DNA of 64,000 nt from Flavobacteriaceae bacterium UBA2765 (GCA_002352665.1 DEIV01000007.1:56592-120591); one strand, 5' to 3'. Shown: positions 36,917 through 46,660, numbered from the stretch's first letter. Notes: a model not told the origin generated them from the sequence alone. Translations and numbers: made by a program.

Positions 36917-37078
36917 AATATGAAAGAAGAGATTAACTTCGTTGATCCCTTTTACCACATTCTGCTAATAGAATTGGAAATGTGCCTAAGGCACATTTAA
37001 ATCTTTTAGAATAAAAACCAATTCAAGCGAGCTTGATTAATTTTTATTTCAAAAAGCTTAATCAATTCTATTTGATTG

Positions 37079-37165
37079 CGGAGAGGAAGGGATTCGAACC
37101 CCCGGTACCCGTAAAGGTACAACTCCTTAGCAGGGAGCCCCGATCGACCACTCCGGCACCTCTCC
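37079..37165 (-). tRNA. tRNA-Ser (anticodon GCT)
   Basis: 87-nt class II tRNA on the minus strand: acceptor GGAGAGG with CCTCTCC, anticodon loop CTGCTAA between CTCC and GGAG (anticodon GCT), a long variable arm (TTGTACC..GGTACC) and T arm GGGGGTTCGAATCCC. Lies upstream of tRNA-Pro in the same orientation. Confidence 0.95.
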
Positions 37166-37199
37166 AAAATTAATGAACATCACTTTTTTTAAGTGGCTG

Positions 37200-37207
37200 C
37201 AAATGTA
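37200..37207 (-). promoter_or_regulatory. Possible -7 box for tRNA-Ser
   Basis: TACATTTG on the minus strand matches the Bacteroidota -7 consensus TANNTTTG. It lies 35 bases upstream of the tRNA-Ser 5' end. A clear -33 TTTG is not present at the usual distance. Confidence 0.4.
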
Positions 37208-37379
37208 ATAAATTTGATGATTTACCACCTAATATTTTTATAATATTTTACAAGAAATTAGTAAATACCTTTATTTAAGAATCTAAATAAATAATATTTA
37301 ACATCTTATAAGCTTTCATTGTTCAGAATATATTATAAATTTAGTGATTATAATTAGCAATAACTTAAACAAATTATAC

Positions 37380-37850
37380 ATGATTACATTAACAATTAAT
37401 AGCAAAAAACATCAAATTGATGTAGATTCTAACATGCCCTTATTATGGGCAATTAGAGATTTTGCAGAGTTAACAGGAACCAAATATGGTTGTGGAACAG
37501 GAGTCTGTGGTTCTTGTACCGTGTTAATTGATGGAGATCCAATCAGGTCTTGCTTAACTCCTGTTTCTGAAGTTGAAGGTAAAAGTATCCTTACTATAGA
37601 AGGTGTTGAAAATGAAAACAAAGTGTTACAAGAAGTCTGGGAAGAGCTTAATGTACCTCAATGCGGATATTGTCAATCGGGCCAAATCATATCTGCCCTA
37701 GCTTTGCTAAATAAAAATACCAATCCAACCGATAAAGATATTGACGCAGCAATGAGTGGAAATATTTGTAGATGTGGAACCTATAAAAGGATAAGAAGTG
37801 CAATCCATAAAACTGCTGAATTGAATAATGCTAAAACCGAAATAGAATGA
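37380..37850 (+). CDS. 2Fe-2S subunit of a molybdenum hydroxylase (IorA-like)
   Basis: Small subunit of a xanthine-oxidase-family enzyme that carries electrons from the molybdenum site. Two [2Fe-2S] clusters are visible: plant-type ligands Cys38, Cys43, Cys46 and Cys58 (CGTGVCGSC), and the second cluster Cys95, Cys98, Cys130 and Cys132 (CGYCQSG, CRCGTY). The start is taken at 37380, where the protein begins MITLTINSKK as in the family; an upstream ATG adds only 12 unlikely residues. Length of 156 aa is standard. The stop overlaps the start of the large subunit by 4 bases, so they form one operon. Confidence 0.93.
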   Translation: MITLTINSKKHQIDVDSNMPLLWAIRDFAELTGTKYGCGTGVCGSCTVLIDGDPIRSCLTPVSEVEGKSILTIEGVENENKVLQEVWEELNVPQCGYCQSGQIISALALLNKNTNPTDKDIDAAMSGNICRCGTYKRIRSAIHKTAELNNAKTEIE

Positions 37851-40045
37851 ACCCAATCCAAAAAATTACAAGAAGAGGTTTTATTAGAAGTGTAGGACTA
37901 GCCTCGGGTGGTTTAATCATAGCCTGTAATGTACCTTCATCAACTGAAAAGAGTCCAATGAAAAGAGCTTTTAATGGCAAAACATTTGAACCCAATCTAT
38001 TTATTCAATTAAAAGATAATGGCGATTTAATTTTAATTGCCTCACGATCTGAAATGGGGCAAGGTATTCGTACCGCATTAACGTCTGTTATTGCTGATGA
38101 AATGGATGCTGATTGGAATTTGGTAAGTGTTGAGCAAGCTATCGGGCATCCAAAATATGGAAACCAAAATACTGATGGATCTCGAAGCGTGAGAACACTT
38201 TATGAAACAATGCGTAAAATGGGTGCTACTGCCAGAGCAATGTTAATTACAGCTGCTGCTAATAAATGGAATGTAGATCAATCTACCTTAATAACGGAAA
38301 ATCATTATGTAATTGATACAACAAATAATAAAAAATTATTTTATGGTGATTTGTTACATGAAGCTGCAGAAATTGCCATTCCTGAAAATCCAATTTTAAA
38401 AGATCGAAAGGATTTTAAATATATAGGCAAAGGTCTAAAAAGTATCGATGGTGCGGGTTTTGCATCTGGCAAACCAAAATACGGAATGGATATCAAAATA
38501 CCGGAAATGAAATATGTTGCAATTACAAGGTGTCCTGTCACTTTTGGAACGGTCAAAAGTTTTGATAAAACAAAAACTATGGCCATTAACGGGGTTGTTG
38601 ATGTTATTGAAATACCAAGAATTGCTAAACCCTTTGGAGTTTTAGGTGGTGTGGTAGTTATCGCAAATAATACATGGGCTGCTTTTAAAGGAAAAGAAGC
38701 ATTAGAAATAGTATGGGATAACGGAAACAATAAAGGATATAATAGTGATGCATATGCGAAAATGATAACCGATAACGTACATAAAAAAGGGAAAGAAATA
38801 CGGAATGATGGTAATGTACATAAGGCATTTAAAAATGCTGCACATATTGTTGAAAGTACTTATAATTTGCCGCATTTAGTTCATGCACCTATGGAAGTAC
38901 CAAATGCAACCGCTATAATTAAAGACGGTAAATGTGAAGTTTGGGCACCAACTCAAGACCCACAAACAGCAAGGAAAGAAATAGCTGACTATTTAGAAAT
39001 AGATGAAGAAAATGTGATTGTAAATATTACTTTTTTAGGTGGTGGATTTGGTAGAAAATCTAAACCCGATTTTATGGTAGAAGCTGTGGCTGTTGCTAAA
39101 GCAATAAATGCTCCTGTTCAGGTGATATGGACCCGTGAAGATGATATTCAGCACAGCTATTACCATGCAGTTAGTGCACAATATATGAAAGCTTCATTAG
39201 ATGATAATGGAAATGTTACCGGTTGGCTGCATAGGGTAGCCTATCCATCTATTACATCAACATTTGCTCCTGATACGGGTTATGCTGCAGGCTTTGAATT
39301 TGGTATGGGCTTAACAAATATTCCTTATCAAATAGATAATGTACGTTGCGAAAATGGTAAAGCTCTTGCCCATGTAAGAATAGGATGGTTCCGTTCAGTA
39401 ATTAATATCATACAAAGTTTTTCTGTAAATATTTTTGTTGATGAATTGGCTGCCAAAGCGGGTAAAGATTCATTACAATTTAGATTAGATTTAATAGGAA
39501 AAGACCATATAGTAGAATCAGATTCCGGATATCATTTTGATAATGCAAAACTGAAAAACGTATTAAAAACTGCTGCAAAAAATGCAGATTATGGTAAAAA
39601 GCTACCTGAGGGACACGGAATGGGAATAGCCATTCACTATAGTTTTTTAACCTATGTAGCATCTATTGTAGAAGTTTCTGTTATTGATGGCAAGCTAAAA
39701 ATTCACAAAATATCTTCAGTTATTGATTGTGGTACGGCAGTAAATACGGATACCATTAAATCTCAAATGGAAGGTGCAGCAATTTTTGGTATGTCTTTGG
39801 CTTATTATGGTAAAATAACGGCTAAAGAAGGTGCCATTGAACAAAGTAATTATCACGATTACCAAATGCTACGCATTCATCAAACTCCTGATATTAATGT
39901 AGAAATTATTAGTAGCCATGAGAAACCAACAGGAGTTGGAGAACCTGGCGTTCCTCCAATAGCACCGGCCATAATTAATGCTATTTATAATGCTACAGGT
40001 AAACGTTATTATTCGTTACCATTATCAGATCATGGATTGGTTTAG
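37847..40045 (+). CDS. Molybdopterin-binding subunit of a molybdenum hydroxylase (IorB-like)
   Basis: Catalytic partner of the preceding Fe-S protein, of the isoquinoline 1-oxidoreductase beta / aldehyde dehydrogenase type. The N-terminus has a twin-arginine motif (TRRGFIRS) followed by a lipobox-like ending at Cys27, so the complex is exported folded to the periplasm and perhaps anchored. Family motifs include GGGFGRK near residue 402 and VGEPGVPPIAPAI near the end, which positions the catalytic Glu. Length of 732 aa is normal. The true substrate (N-heterocycle or aldehyde) cannot be told. Maturation factors (XdhC-like) are not in the window. Confidence 0.92.
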   Translation: MNPIQKITRRGFIRSVGLASGGLIIACNVPSSTEKSPMKRAFNGKTFEPNLFIQLKDNGDLILIASRSEMGQGIRTALTSVIADEMDADWNLVSVEQAIGHPKYGNQNTDGSRSVRTLYETMRKMGATARAMLITAAANKWNVDQSTLITENHYVIDTTNNKKLFYGDLLHEAAEIAIPENPILKDRKDFKYIGKGLKSIDGAGFASGKPKYGMDIKIPEMKYVAITRCPVTFGTVKSFDKTKTMAINGVVDVIEIPRIAKPFGVLGGVVVIANNTWAAFKGKEALEIVWDNGNNKGYNSDAYAKMITDNVHKKGKEIRNDGNVHKAFKNAAHIVESTYNLPHLVHAPMEVPNATAIIKDGKCEVWAPTQDPQTARKEIADYLEIDEENVIVNITFLGGGFGRKSKPDFMVEAVAVAKAINAPVQVIWTREDDIQHSYYHAVSAQYMKASLDDNGNVTGWLHRVAYPSITSTFAPDTGYAAGFEFGMGLTNIPYQIDNVRCENGKALAHVRIGWFRSVINIIQSFSVNIFVDELAAKAGKDSLQFRLDLIGKDHIVESDSGYHFDNAKLKNVLKTAAKNADYGKKLPEGHGMGIAIHYSFLTYVASIVEVSVIDGKLKIHKISSVIDCGTAVNTDTIKSQMEGAAIFGMSLAYYGKITAKEGAIEQSNYHDYQMLRIHQTPDINVEIISSHEKPTGVGEPGVPPIAPAIINAIYNATGKRYYSLPLSDHGLV

Positions 40046-40086
40046 TAAGCTGTTAATAACTAGGCAATAATTATATAGTTTTAAAA

Positions 40087-40116
40087 TTTGCAATTTAGAG
40101 AGGTTTTGTATTTTTG
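40087..40116 (+). promoter_or_regulatory. Promoter of the transketolase subunit gene
   Basis: TTTG at 40087-40090 and TATTTTTG at 40109-40116, separated by 18 bases, match the Bacteroidota sigma-A consensus (TTTG and TANNTTTG). It lies 23 bases ahead of the ATG. Confidence 0.65.
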
Positions 40117-40138
40117 AGACGTTTAAAACTAAAAAATA

Positions 40139-40984
40139 ATGTCCAGAATACAGGAATTACAAAATTTTACCACACAAGTAAGAAGAGATATATTACGAAT
40201 GGTGCATGCCGTAAATTCAGGACATCCTGGAGGTTCTTTGGGCTGTGCAGAATTTCTTACGGTGCTATATCAAGAGGTCATGCATTATTCGACCAATTTT
40301 TCCATGGACGGAAAAGATGAAGATTTATTCTTTTTATCAAATGGTCATATTTCTCCGGTATATTATAGTGTGTTGGCTCATAGTGGATTTTTCCCCGTTA
40401 AAGAATTAGCTACATTTAGAAAATTAAATACTCGTTTACAAGGACATCCTACAACGCATGAAGGGTTACCCGGTGTTAGAATTGCTTCAGGCTCTCTCGG
40501 ACAAGGTATGTCGGTTGCCATAGGTGCAGCACAAGCGAAAAAATTAAATGGTGATGATTCTTTGATCTATACCCTTCACGGGGATGGTGAGTTACAAGAA
40601 GGTCAAGTTTGGGAAGCCATGATGTACGCGGCAGGTAAAAAAGTAGATAATCTTATTTCAACAGTAGATTATAACGGGCAGCAAATAGATGGATCTACAG
40701 ATAATGTTATGCCAATGGGCGATTTAAAAGCAAAATTTGAAGCTTTTGGATGGGATGTGTTAGAAATAAAAGAAGGTAATGATATTGAAGCCATCATAAT
40801 GGGATTAAAAGAAGCCAAAAGTAGAACCGGAAAAGGAAAACCCGTTTGTATATTACTTCATACTGTAATGGGTAATGGTGTTGATTTTATGATGCACACT
40901 CACGCCTGGCATGGTAAAGCTCCTAATGATGAGCAATTAGCTATTGGCTTAGCACAAAATGCTGAAACACTAGGCGATTATTAA
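40139..40984 (+). CDS. Transketolase N-terminal subunit
   Basis: Thiamine-diphosphate-binding half of a split transketolase, which transfers two-carbon ketol units in the non-oxidative pentose phosphate pathway. Seen here are HPGGSLGCAEFLTVLY, the TPP motif GDGELQEGQVWEA ending in DYNGQQIDG, and the GHPT and ASGSLGQG segments. 281 aa is the usual size of the N-terminal subunit. The C-terminal (pyrimidine-binding) subunit is normally encoded directly downstream but is absent here: the next gene is an RDD protein on the other strand. Confidence 0.93.
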   Translation: MSRIQELQNFTTQVRRDILRMVHAVNSGHPGGSLGCAEFLTVLYQEVMHYSTNFSMDGKDEDLFFLSNGHISPVYYSVLAHSGFFPVKELATFRKLNTRLQGHPTTHEGLPGVRIASGSLGQGMSVAIGAAQAKKLNGDDSLIYTLHGDGELQEGQVWEAMMYAAGKKVDNLISTVDYNGQQIDGSTDNVMPMGDLKAKFEAFGWDVLEIKEGNDIEAIIMGLKEAKSRTGKGKPVCILLHTVMGNGVDFMMHTHAWHGKAPNDEQLAIGLAQNAETLGDY

Positions 40985-41036
40985 TATCAAATTTAAATTA
41001 CTAAAACTTTCTCCAAAGGGAATTGAATAATGTGGC

Positions 41037-41753
41037 TTACTGTTGCGTATAGTAATTATAATCTTTAATCACAATATCAATAAACTCAATAGGTTTCAAT
41101 TCAGTTTTAATATCTGTTATCTGAATAATTTTGTTATGTAGTTTAACTATAACATTATGATTCCCTTTTCTCTTGGCTGTGCTATACATCTCTTTAATTG
41201 ATTGAATATCTGTATCCGATAGTGTAGTTACCTGAGGAAAAGTAGGGACATAATCTTCAGGAATATCAGCAATTAAGGTATCGTGTATACTAATTCGTTT
41301 TTTTTCTGAAATAATAGTTGTCCCGGCAGCAATATCACCTAAACGCTGTCCTTTTCCATTTAACAGAATAGTCAATAAAGCAATTGACCCACCGGCAAGA
41401 TCTATGTCTATTAAACGAAGCATCCATCTTAGTAAATAACTACCAAATGTTGGTTTAGATCCGTCAATTTTTACAACCCTAATTTTATTGGCATATTTAC
41501 CGGGAGTTTGACCATTCATCAATACTTCAAATAATAAACTATAAAAAAATACAGGCAACCCTAATATAGAATATACAAACCAAAGATCCATGCTAGGAGG
41601 TAGGTCTAAAGCATTCATTATCCAAATTAATATAATATAATAGCCTACAATTATCAATAAATCTAGAACAAAAGATCCTATTCTGGTACTTACATTGGCT
41701 ACATTTTGATGAATACTTACATTTTGAGCAGTTTCTATTTGAAAATTATCCAT
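41037..41753 (-). CDS. RDD family membrane protein
   Basis: 238 residues with an RDD domain: VSTRIGSFVLDLLII at the start, three membrane segments, NGQTPGKYANKIRVV, and RLIDIDLAGG. A soluble C-terminal tail of about 90 residues follows. The function of RDD proteins is mostly unknown; some relatives act in Na+/H+ exchange. It is divergent from the SpoIIM/DUF4129/MoxR cluster, with which RDD genes are often found in this phylum. A perfect palindrome (41763-41776) lies in the shared upstream region. Confidence 0.85.
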   Translation of the reverse strand: MDNFQIETAQNVSIHQNVANVSTRIGSFVLDLLIIVGYYIILIWIMNALDLPPSMDLWFVYSILGLPVFFYSLLFEVLMNGQTPGKYANKIRVVKIDGSKPTFGSYLLRWMLRLIDIDLAGGSIALLTILLNGKGQRLGDIAAGTTIISEKKRISIHDTLIADIPEDYVPTFPQVTTLSDTDIQSIKEMYSTAKRKGNHNVIVKLHNKIIQITDIKTELKPIEFIDIVIKDYNYYTQQ

Positions 41754-41762
41754 TTTTACGTT

Positions 41763-41776
41763 TATTTGTACAAATA
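41763..41776. promoter_or_regulatory. Palindrome between divergent RDD and SpoIIM-like genes
   Basis: TATTTGTACAAATA is a perfect 14-bp palindrome centred between the two divergent starts. It could be an operator, or simply overlapping promoter boxes. Confidence 0.35.
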
Positions 41777-41845
41777 GTATTTGATATTTATCTACCGGCG
41801 AATATAAAAATAATCTACTATTTTCAAATCATTAAAATGATATAA

Positions 41846-42817
41846 ATGCGAGAAGCAGCTTTTGTTAAAATACATAAAGATAGATGGCAGTTATTTGAGA
41901 ATGTGCTCGCAAAAAAAGAACAGATTAGCCCTGATAAATTATCTGACCTTTATATTGAAATTACAGATGATTTAAGTTATGCCAAAACATTTTATCCTAA
42001 TAGTAATACTGTAAAATATTTAAATAGTATTGCAGCTAGTGCTCATCAAAAGATTTATAAGACAAAAAAAGAAGGCAAAAACAGGTTGATTAGTTTTTTT
42101 AAAACGGAATTTCCATTAGAATTTTATAACCACCAGAAACAATTGCTTATCGCATTTTTAGTTTTTGCGTTTTTTGCTATTGTCGGTGCATTTTCGGCTT
42201 CAGAAGATGGTGATTTTGTAAGGTTAATTCTTGGAGATAACTATGTGAATATGACCTTAGAAAATATTGAAAAAGGAGACCCAATGGCAGTTTATAAGCA
42301 AGAAGGTCAAACTGAAATGTTTGTTTCTATAACGATAAACAATATTAAAGTAGCTATGTATGCTTTTTTATTGGGTATTTTATTTTCAATAGGCACATTA
42401 TATGTAATGATGCAGAATGGTATTATGTTAGGGTCTTTCTTATACTTTTTTTATGATAAGGATTTATTATGGGAATCAACCAGAACCATTTGGATCCATG
42501 GTACCATAGAAATTTCTGTAATTATAATAGCGGGTTGTGCCGGAATGGTATTAGGTAACGGTTTACTTTTTCCGAAAACATATACCAGACTTGATTCTTT
42601 TAAAAAAAGTATAAAGACCGGATTAAAAATTATGGTAAGTACCATTCCCTTTTTTATTGTAGCAGGATTTTTAGAAGGGTTTGTAACAAGACATACAGAA
42701 ATGCCAGATTGGTTGGCAATTATTGTTATTCTAGTCTCTTTAGCAGCTATTATTTATTATTATATTATTTATCCAATACAATTAACCAAGCAAATACAAG
42801 AAGATGGAGCACAATAG
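41846..42817 (+). CDS. SpoIIM-like (DUF95) membrane protein
   Basis: 323 residues of the stage II sporulation protein M family, found in many non-sporulating bacteria. A soluble N-terminal part (1-95) is followed by several membrane segments, with the family features NNIKVAMYAFLLGILFSIGT, IWIHGTIEISVIIIAG and GNGLLFP. First gene of the plus-strand cluster ending in MoxR. Its end overlaps the next start by 14 bases. The role is unknown; the cluster as a whole is thought to work in envelope maintenance or stress. Confidence 0.85.
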   Translation: MREAAFVKIHKDRWQLFENVLAKKEQISPDKLSDLYIEITDDLSYAKTFYPNSNTVKYLNSIAASAHQKIYKTKKEGKNRLISFFKTEFPLEFYNHQKQLLIAFLVFAFFAIVGAFSASEDGDFVRLILGDNYVNMTLENIEKGDPMAVYKQEGQTEMFVSITINNIKVAMYAFLLGILFSIGTLYVMMQNGIMLGSFLYFFYDKDLLWESTRTIWIHGTIEISVIIIAGCAGMVLGNGLLFPKTYTRLDSFKKSIKTGLKIMVSTIPFFIVAGFLEGFVTRHTEMPDWLAIIVILVSLAAIIYYYIIYPIQLTKQIQEDGAQ

Positions 42818-43694
42818 TTTTATTGAATTTAAAAAAGAAAGAGATTTAGGAGCCATTATAAATGATACATTTAAATTTATAAGAGAAAATTGGAAGGCCT
42901 ATTTTGGAGCTATCATCAAAATAGCAGGGCCAACTATTTTAGGGGGAGCTATTTTGATGGTTTTGTCATTAAGTTATTTTACTGGTGTTATTGGTGATAT
43001 GCAAGGCCTGGCTGGAAGTGATGATCCTAATTCGGTTTTTGGTTTAATGGGATCTGTATTTGGATGGATGGGCTTATTATTTCTTATTATTATAGTAGTT
43101 TATGTAGTTGTATCTCTCACCTCTCTATACTATATAAAATCTTATATAAACACTAATGGCAATGTTGATATTGTTGATGTAAGAAATAATACATTCAAAA
43201 ATATTTGGAAATTTATTGGACTGGGTATTTTAATTATTATCATGGTCTTTTTTGGTGCTATAATGTGCTATGTACCCGGTATTTATTTATGGGTAGTATT
43301 GTCATTAGCCACATCTATTATGGTATTTGAAAACAAAAATATTGGCGATACTATTTCACATTGTTTTACTTTGATAAAAGGAGAATGGTGGAACACCTTT
43401 GGTGTTGTATTATTAGTTGGCCTATTAGTTGGAATGTTAGGATATGTATTTTCTATTCCCGCACTAATTTATCAAATTATTAAAATGGGTACAATGATTG
43501 GAGAAAATGATCCAACTGATACTTTTAATTTACTTAGAGACCCCGTGTATGTAGCTTTAAATGTATTGTCTTATGTTGGTAGATTTGTACTTTCTTCAAT
43601 TACATTAATCGCCTCAGTATTTATTTATTATGATTTAAATGAACAAAAAAATTTAACAGGAACCATTGAAAAAATAGACAGTTTAGGTCAATAA
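42804..43694 (+). CDS. Polytopic membrane protein of the MoxR cluster
   Basis: 296 residues with six or so membrane segments and short loops (for example FLIIIVVYVVVSLTSLYYI). It begins with a cytoplasmic stretch LGAIINDTFKFIRENWKAYF, a pattern also found in the membrane domain of glycerophosphodiester phosphodiesterase-like proteins. No catalytic residues. Position two of the cluster, overlapping the gene before it. Confidence 0.75.
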   Translation: MEHNSFIEFKKERDLGAIINDTFKFIRENWKAYFGAIIKIAGPTILGGAILMVLSLSYFTGVIGDMQGLAGSDDPNSVFGLMGSVFGWMGLLFLIIIVVYVVVSLTSLYYIKSYINTNGNVDIVDVRNNTFKNIWKFIGLGILIIIMVFFGAIMCYVPGIYLWVVLSLATSIMVFENKNIGDTISHCFTLIKGEWWNTFGVVLLVGLLVGMLGYVFSIPALIYQIIKMGTMIGENDPTDTFNLLRDPVYVALNVLSYVGRFVLSSITLIASVFIYYDLNEQKNLTGTIEKIDSLGQ

Positions 43695-43698
43695 CCCA

Positions 43699-44424
43699 TT
43701 GAAATATTATTTACTTTACATATTTGTATTATTTACTGTATCTATTACAGCCCAAAAAGATTCTCTTAAAGTTAATTATGATAACCGCATGATTACACTA
43801 AAGCGGTTTGATGCTGATAATTTAGAAAAATATAGAACGGATAAAGAATTTAACTATGAAATCAAAAAAAGACAAACTACATTTTTAGAACGTTTTTTTA
43901 ATTGGTTAAAACGAGTATTATACAATTTTTTATCTTGGTTATTTGGCAATGAAAAAGCAACTGGAATTTTAGCTATAATAATTAAAATTGTACCTTATGT
44001 CATTGCAGCCATAGTTTTATTTTTATTGCTTAAATTCTTCTTAAAAGTTAATATGAGTCATATTATTTCTGGAAAAATAAATAAATCTACTGTGCAATTA
44101 ACAGAAGATGAAGAATTGATTAAGAATCAAGATCTATCTGAATTGATACAGCAAGCGGTAGAGCAGAAAAATTATCGTTTGGCAGTTAGATATTATTATT
44201 TATTGGCATTACAAAAACTCTCAAATCATCAAATAATTGATTGGCAGCAGCAAAAAACCAATGAAGATTATATCAAAGAAATAAAATCTCAAATTATAAA
44301 ACAAAAATTCTCTTCAAGTACCTATTTATATGATTTTGTTTGGTATGGAAATTTTGAAATAAATGAATTAGAGTTTGCCAAAGCGGAAACTCAATTCAAT
44401 GAATTAAATAAACTCATTTCATAG
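43699..44424 (+). CDS. DUF4129 domain protein
   Basis: 241 residues starting at a TTG codon four bases after the previous stop. The TTG start is favoured because it begins a signal-like sequence KYYLLYIFVLFTVSITAQ and no ATG is nearby. A membrane segment at about 92-112 is followed by the DUF4129 domain (AVEQKNYRLAVRYYYLLALQ, NEDYIKEI, YDFVWYGNFEINE). DUF4129 proteins usually accompany MoxR, DUF58 and transglutaminase-like genes. Followed one base later by another TTG-started gene. Confidence 0.85.
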   Translation: MKYYLLYIFVLFTVSITAQKDSLKVNYDNRMITLKRFDADNLEKYRTDKEFNYEIKKRQTTFLERFFNWLKRVLYNFLSWLFGNEKATGILAIIIKIVPYVIAAIVLFLLLKFFLKVNMSHIISGKINKSTVQLTEDEELIKNQDLSELIQQAVEQKNYRLAVRYYYLLALQKLSNHQIIDWQQQKTNEDYIKEIKSQIIKQKFSSSTYLYDFVWYGNFEINELEFAKAETQFNELNKLIS

Positions 44425-44425
44425 T

Positions 44426-45622
44426 TTGGATAAAAAGACAAAAATATATCTTGGTGTTTTTATAGTCATTTTTATTGCTATTATTTATGTAGAATATGTA
44501 AAACCTAAGCCGATTAATTGGTTTCCTTCCTATGTAGCCAAGCATAAAATGCCATATGGAACCTATGTTTTACGCAATGAATTGGATAATTTATTTCCGG
44601 AAACTACCATTGATAATATAGATATACCACCATATGTTTTTTTACAGGATAGTACAAAAAAAGGTACATATATTTTTATTGATGACGGATTAAATTTTGG
44701 AGAAGAAGAATTTGACAAACTATTAGCATTTGTAAATAGGGGTAACGATGTTTTTATCTCTACTCATGGTGTAAATATTGATACCTTAAATTTAAAAACT
44801 GAACCTATTTCTTCCGTTGCCTATGAACAAAGTGTTTTTTTTAAATTATACAATAACAAACTAAGTACTAAGGAATTTAAATTTGATAGAAGTTTTTACA
44901 ATACTTCATTCTCTAAGATTGATACAGCACATGCCATTGCTTTAGGTAAAACTGGTTATATTAATGAAGACGATAAGAGAGTTTCTGAAGGAATTAATTT
45001 TATAAAACACCCATTTGGTAAAGGAAATTTTTATTTTCATACTTTCCCAGAAGCATTTACCAATTATTATATATTAAAATCTCCTAATCATGAATATTCA
45101 GCTTCAATTTTATCATATTTAGACAGTGCTAAACCAATATTTTGGGATGCTTATTATAAGTCTGGAAAAAAAACCATGGCAGCCTCTCCAATGCAATATT
45201 TATTAAGCTCAAAAAGTTTAAAATGGGCTTATTACATAGCATTACTCGGCATATTATTTTTTGTGATTTTTGAAGGTAAACGAAAGCAAAGATATATTCC
45301 AATTATTACACCATTAAAAAATCAAACCTTAGCCTTTACTAGAACAATCGCCAATATGTATTATGAAAAATCAGAACATAAGAATATTGCAGAACATAAG
45401 ATTACTTATATATTAGATTATATTCGTACGAAGTTGCATGTACCTACTATTGCTATTAATGATAATTTTTATACCTATGTGGCTTCACGTAGTGGTAATA
45501 GCAAAGACAATGTTGTTAAGCTTTTCGATTATATTGATGAAATACATCAAAAAAATAATATTTCACCACAAGAATTAATAAAACTAAATACTTTAATAGA
45601 AGCATTTAAAAATCCGAATTAA
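44426..45622 (+). CDS. DUF4350 domain protein
   Basis: 398 residues, TTG start one base after the DUF4129 stop, giving DKKTKIYLGVFIVIFIAIIY as an N-terminal membrane anchor. The extracytoplasmic DUF4350 part includes GTYVLRNELDNLFP and GKGNFYFHTFPEAFTNYY. A second membrane segment at about 270-288 and a cytoplasmic helical tail follow. DUF4350 is a regular partner of DUF4129 and MoxR genes. Co-transcribed; function unknown. Confidence 0.85.
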   Translation: MDKKTKIYLGVFIVIFIAIIYVEYVKPKPINWFPSYVAKHKMPYGTYVLRNELDNLFPETTIDNIDIPPYVFLQDSTKKGTYIFIDDGLNFGEEEFDKLLAFVNRGNDVFISTHGVNIDTLNLKTEPISSVAYEQSVFFKLYNNKLSTKEFKFDRSFYNTSFSKIDTAHAIALGKTGYINEDDKRVSEGINFIKHPFGKGNFYFHTFPEAFTNYYILKSPNHEYSASILSYLDSAKPIFWDAYYKSGKKTMAASPMQYLLSSKSLKWAYYIALLGILFFVIFEGKRKQRYIPIITPLKNQTLAFTRTIANMYYEKSEHKNIAEHKITYILDYIRTKLHVPTIAINDNFYTYVASRSGNSKDNVVKLFDYIDEIHQKNNISPQELIKLNTLIEAFKNPN

Positions 45623-45623
45623 T

Positions 45624-46628
45624 ATGGAAAATACACAAGAAAATCCAAAAGAAGAGGAATTACAATTTAATAACAGGATAGATTTAAGCCAATTAAAAAT
45701 TGCAGTTCAACAGATAAAAGAGCAATTGCATCAAGTAATTATTGGTCAAGATGAATTTATGGATTTGCTTTTGGTAGCATTATTGGCTGACGGTCATGTG
45801 CTAATAGAAGGTGTTCCTGGGGTAGCAAAAACAATTACGGCAAAATTATTAGCTAAGACCATACATACTAATTTTAATAGAATTCAATTTACACCTGATT
45901 TAATGCCGTCAGATATTTTAGGAACTTCAGTTCTAAATATGAAAACATCGGACTTCGAATTTAAAAAAGGGCCTATTTTTTCAAATTTAGTATTGATAGA
46001 TGAAATTAACAGGGCACCTGCAAAAACACAAGCAGCCTTATTTGAAGTAATGGAAGAAAGGCAAATTACTATTGATGGCTCAAAATACCCAATGCAACCA
46101 CCTTTTATGGTACTGGCAACACAAAACCCTATAGAACAAGAAGGTACCTATGCATTACCGGAAGCTCAATTAGACCGTTTTTTGTTTAAAATTAATGTAG
46201 GTTATCCAAATTTAGAGGAAGAGGTTTTGATTATACAATCTCATAATAATCGTAAAGGAGCTTTACCGCAATCATTAATTGCATCTGTTTTATCAGAAAA
46301 AGAACTGGCGGAATACCGAAGTAAAATATATGAAATTCTTGTCGAAGATAAGATAGTTAAATATATAGCAGAGATCATTAGTAAAACCAGGAATCATCCA
46401 CATTTATATTTAGGTGGTTCTCCAAGGGCAAGTATAGCAGTTTTAATGGCTGCTAAAGGTTTTGCCGCTATTCAAGGTAGAGATTTTGTGATACCAGAAG
46501 ATGTTAAGAAAAGTATGTTCCCTGTTTTAAGACATAGAATTATTTTGACTCCAGAACGTGAAATGGAAGGAATGACTACGGATAAAGTTATTGAAATGAT
46601 CATCCAATCTGTTGAAGTGCCGAGATAA
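45624..46628 (+). CDS. MoxR-family AAA+ ATPase
   Basis: 334 residues, cytoplasmic AAA+ ATPase. Walker A GVPGVAKT is at 63-70, Walker B LVLIDE at 122-127, sensor ATQNPIEQEGTYALPEAQLDRF near 168-189, and a C-terminal lid domain contains GGSPRASIAVLMAAK. MoxR proteins act as chaperones that assemble or activate protein complexes, commonly with a VWA or DUF58 partner encoded next to them. Here the usual DUF58 gene is missing and hisA follows after 32 bases. Confidence 0.93.
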   Translation: MENTQENPKEEELQFNNRIDLSQLKIAVQQIKEQLHQVIIGQDEFMDLLLVALLADGHVLIEGVPGVAKTITAKLLAKTIHTNFNRIQFTPDLMPSDILGTSVLNMKTSDFEFKKGPIFSNLVLIDEINRAPAKTQAALFEVMEERQITIDGSKYPMQPPFMVLATQNPIEQEGTYALPEAQLDRFLFKINVGYPNLEEEVLIIQSHNNRKGALPQSLIASVLSEKELAEYRSKIYEILVEDKIVKYIAEIISKTRNHPHLYLGGSPRASIAVLMAAKGFAAIQGRDFVIPEDVKKSMFPVLRHRIILTPEREMEGMTTDKVIEMIIQSVEVPR

Positions 46629-46660
46629 TCTTAACTTTGATCTAACAAACCATTGGTAAA

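Noticed and set aside
40114..40320. Alternative frame overlapping the transketolase start
   Set aside because: Shadow of a well-conserved enzyme.
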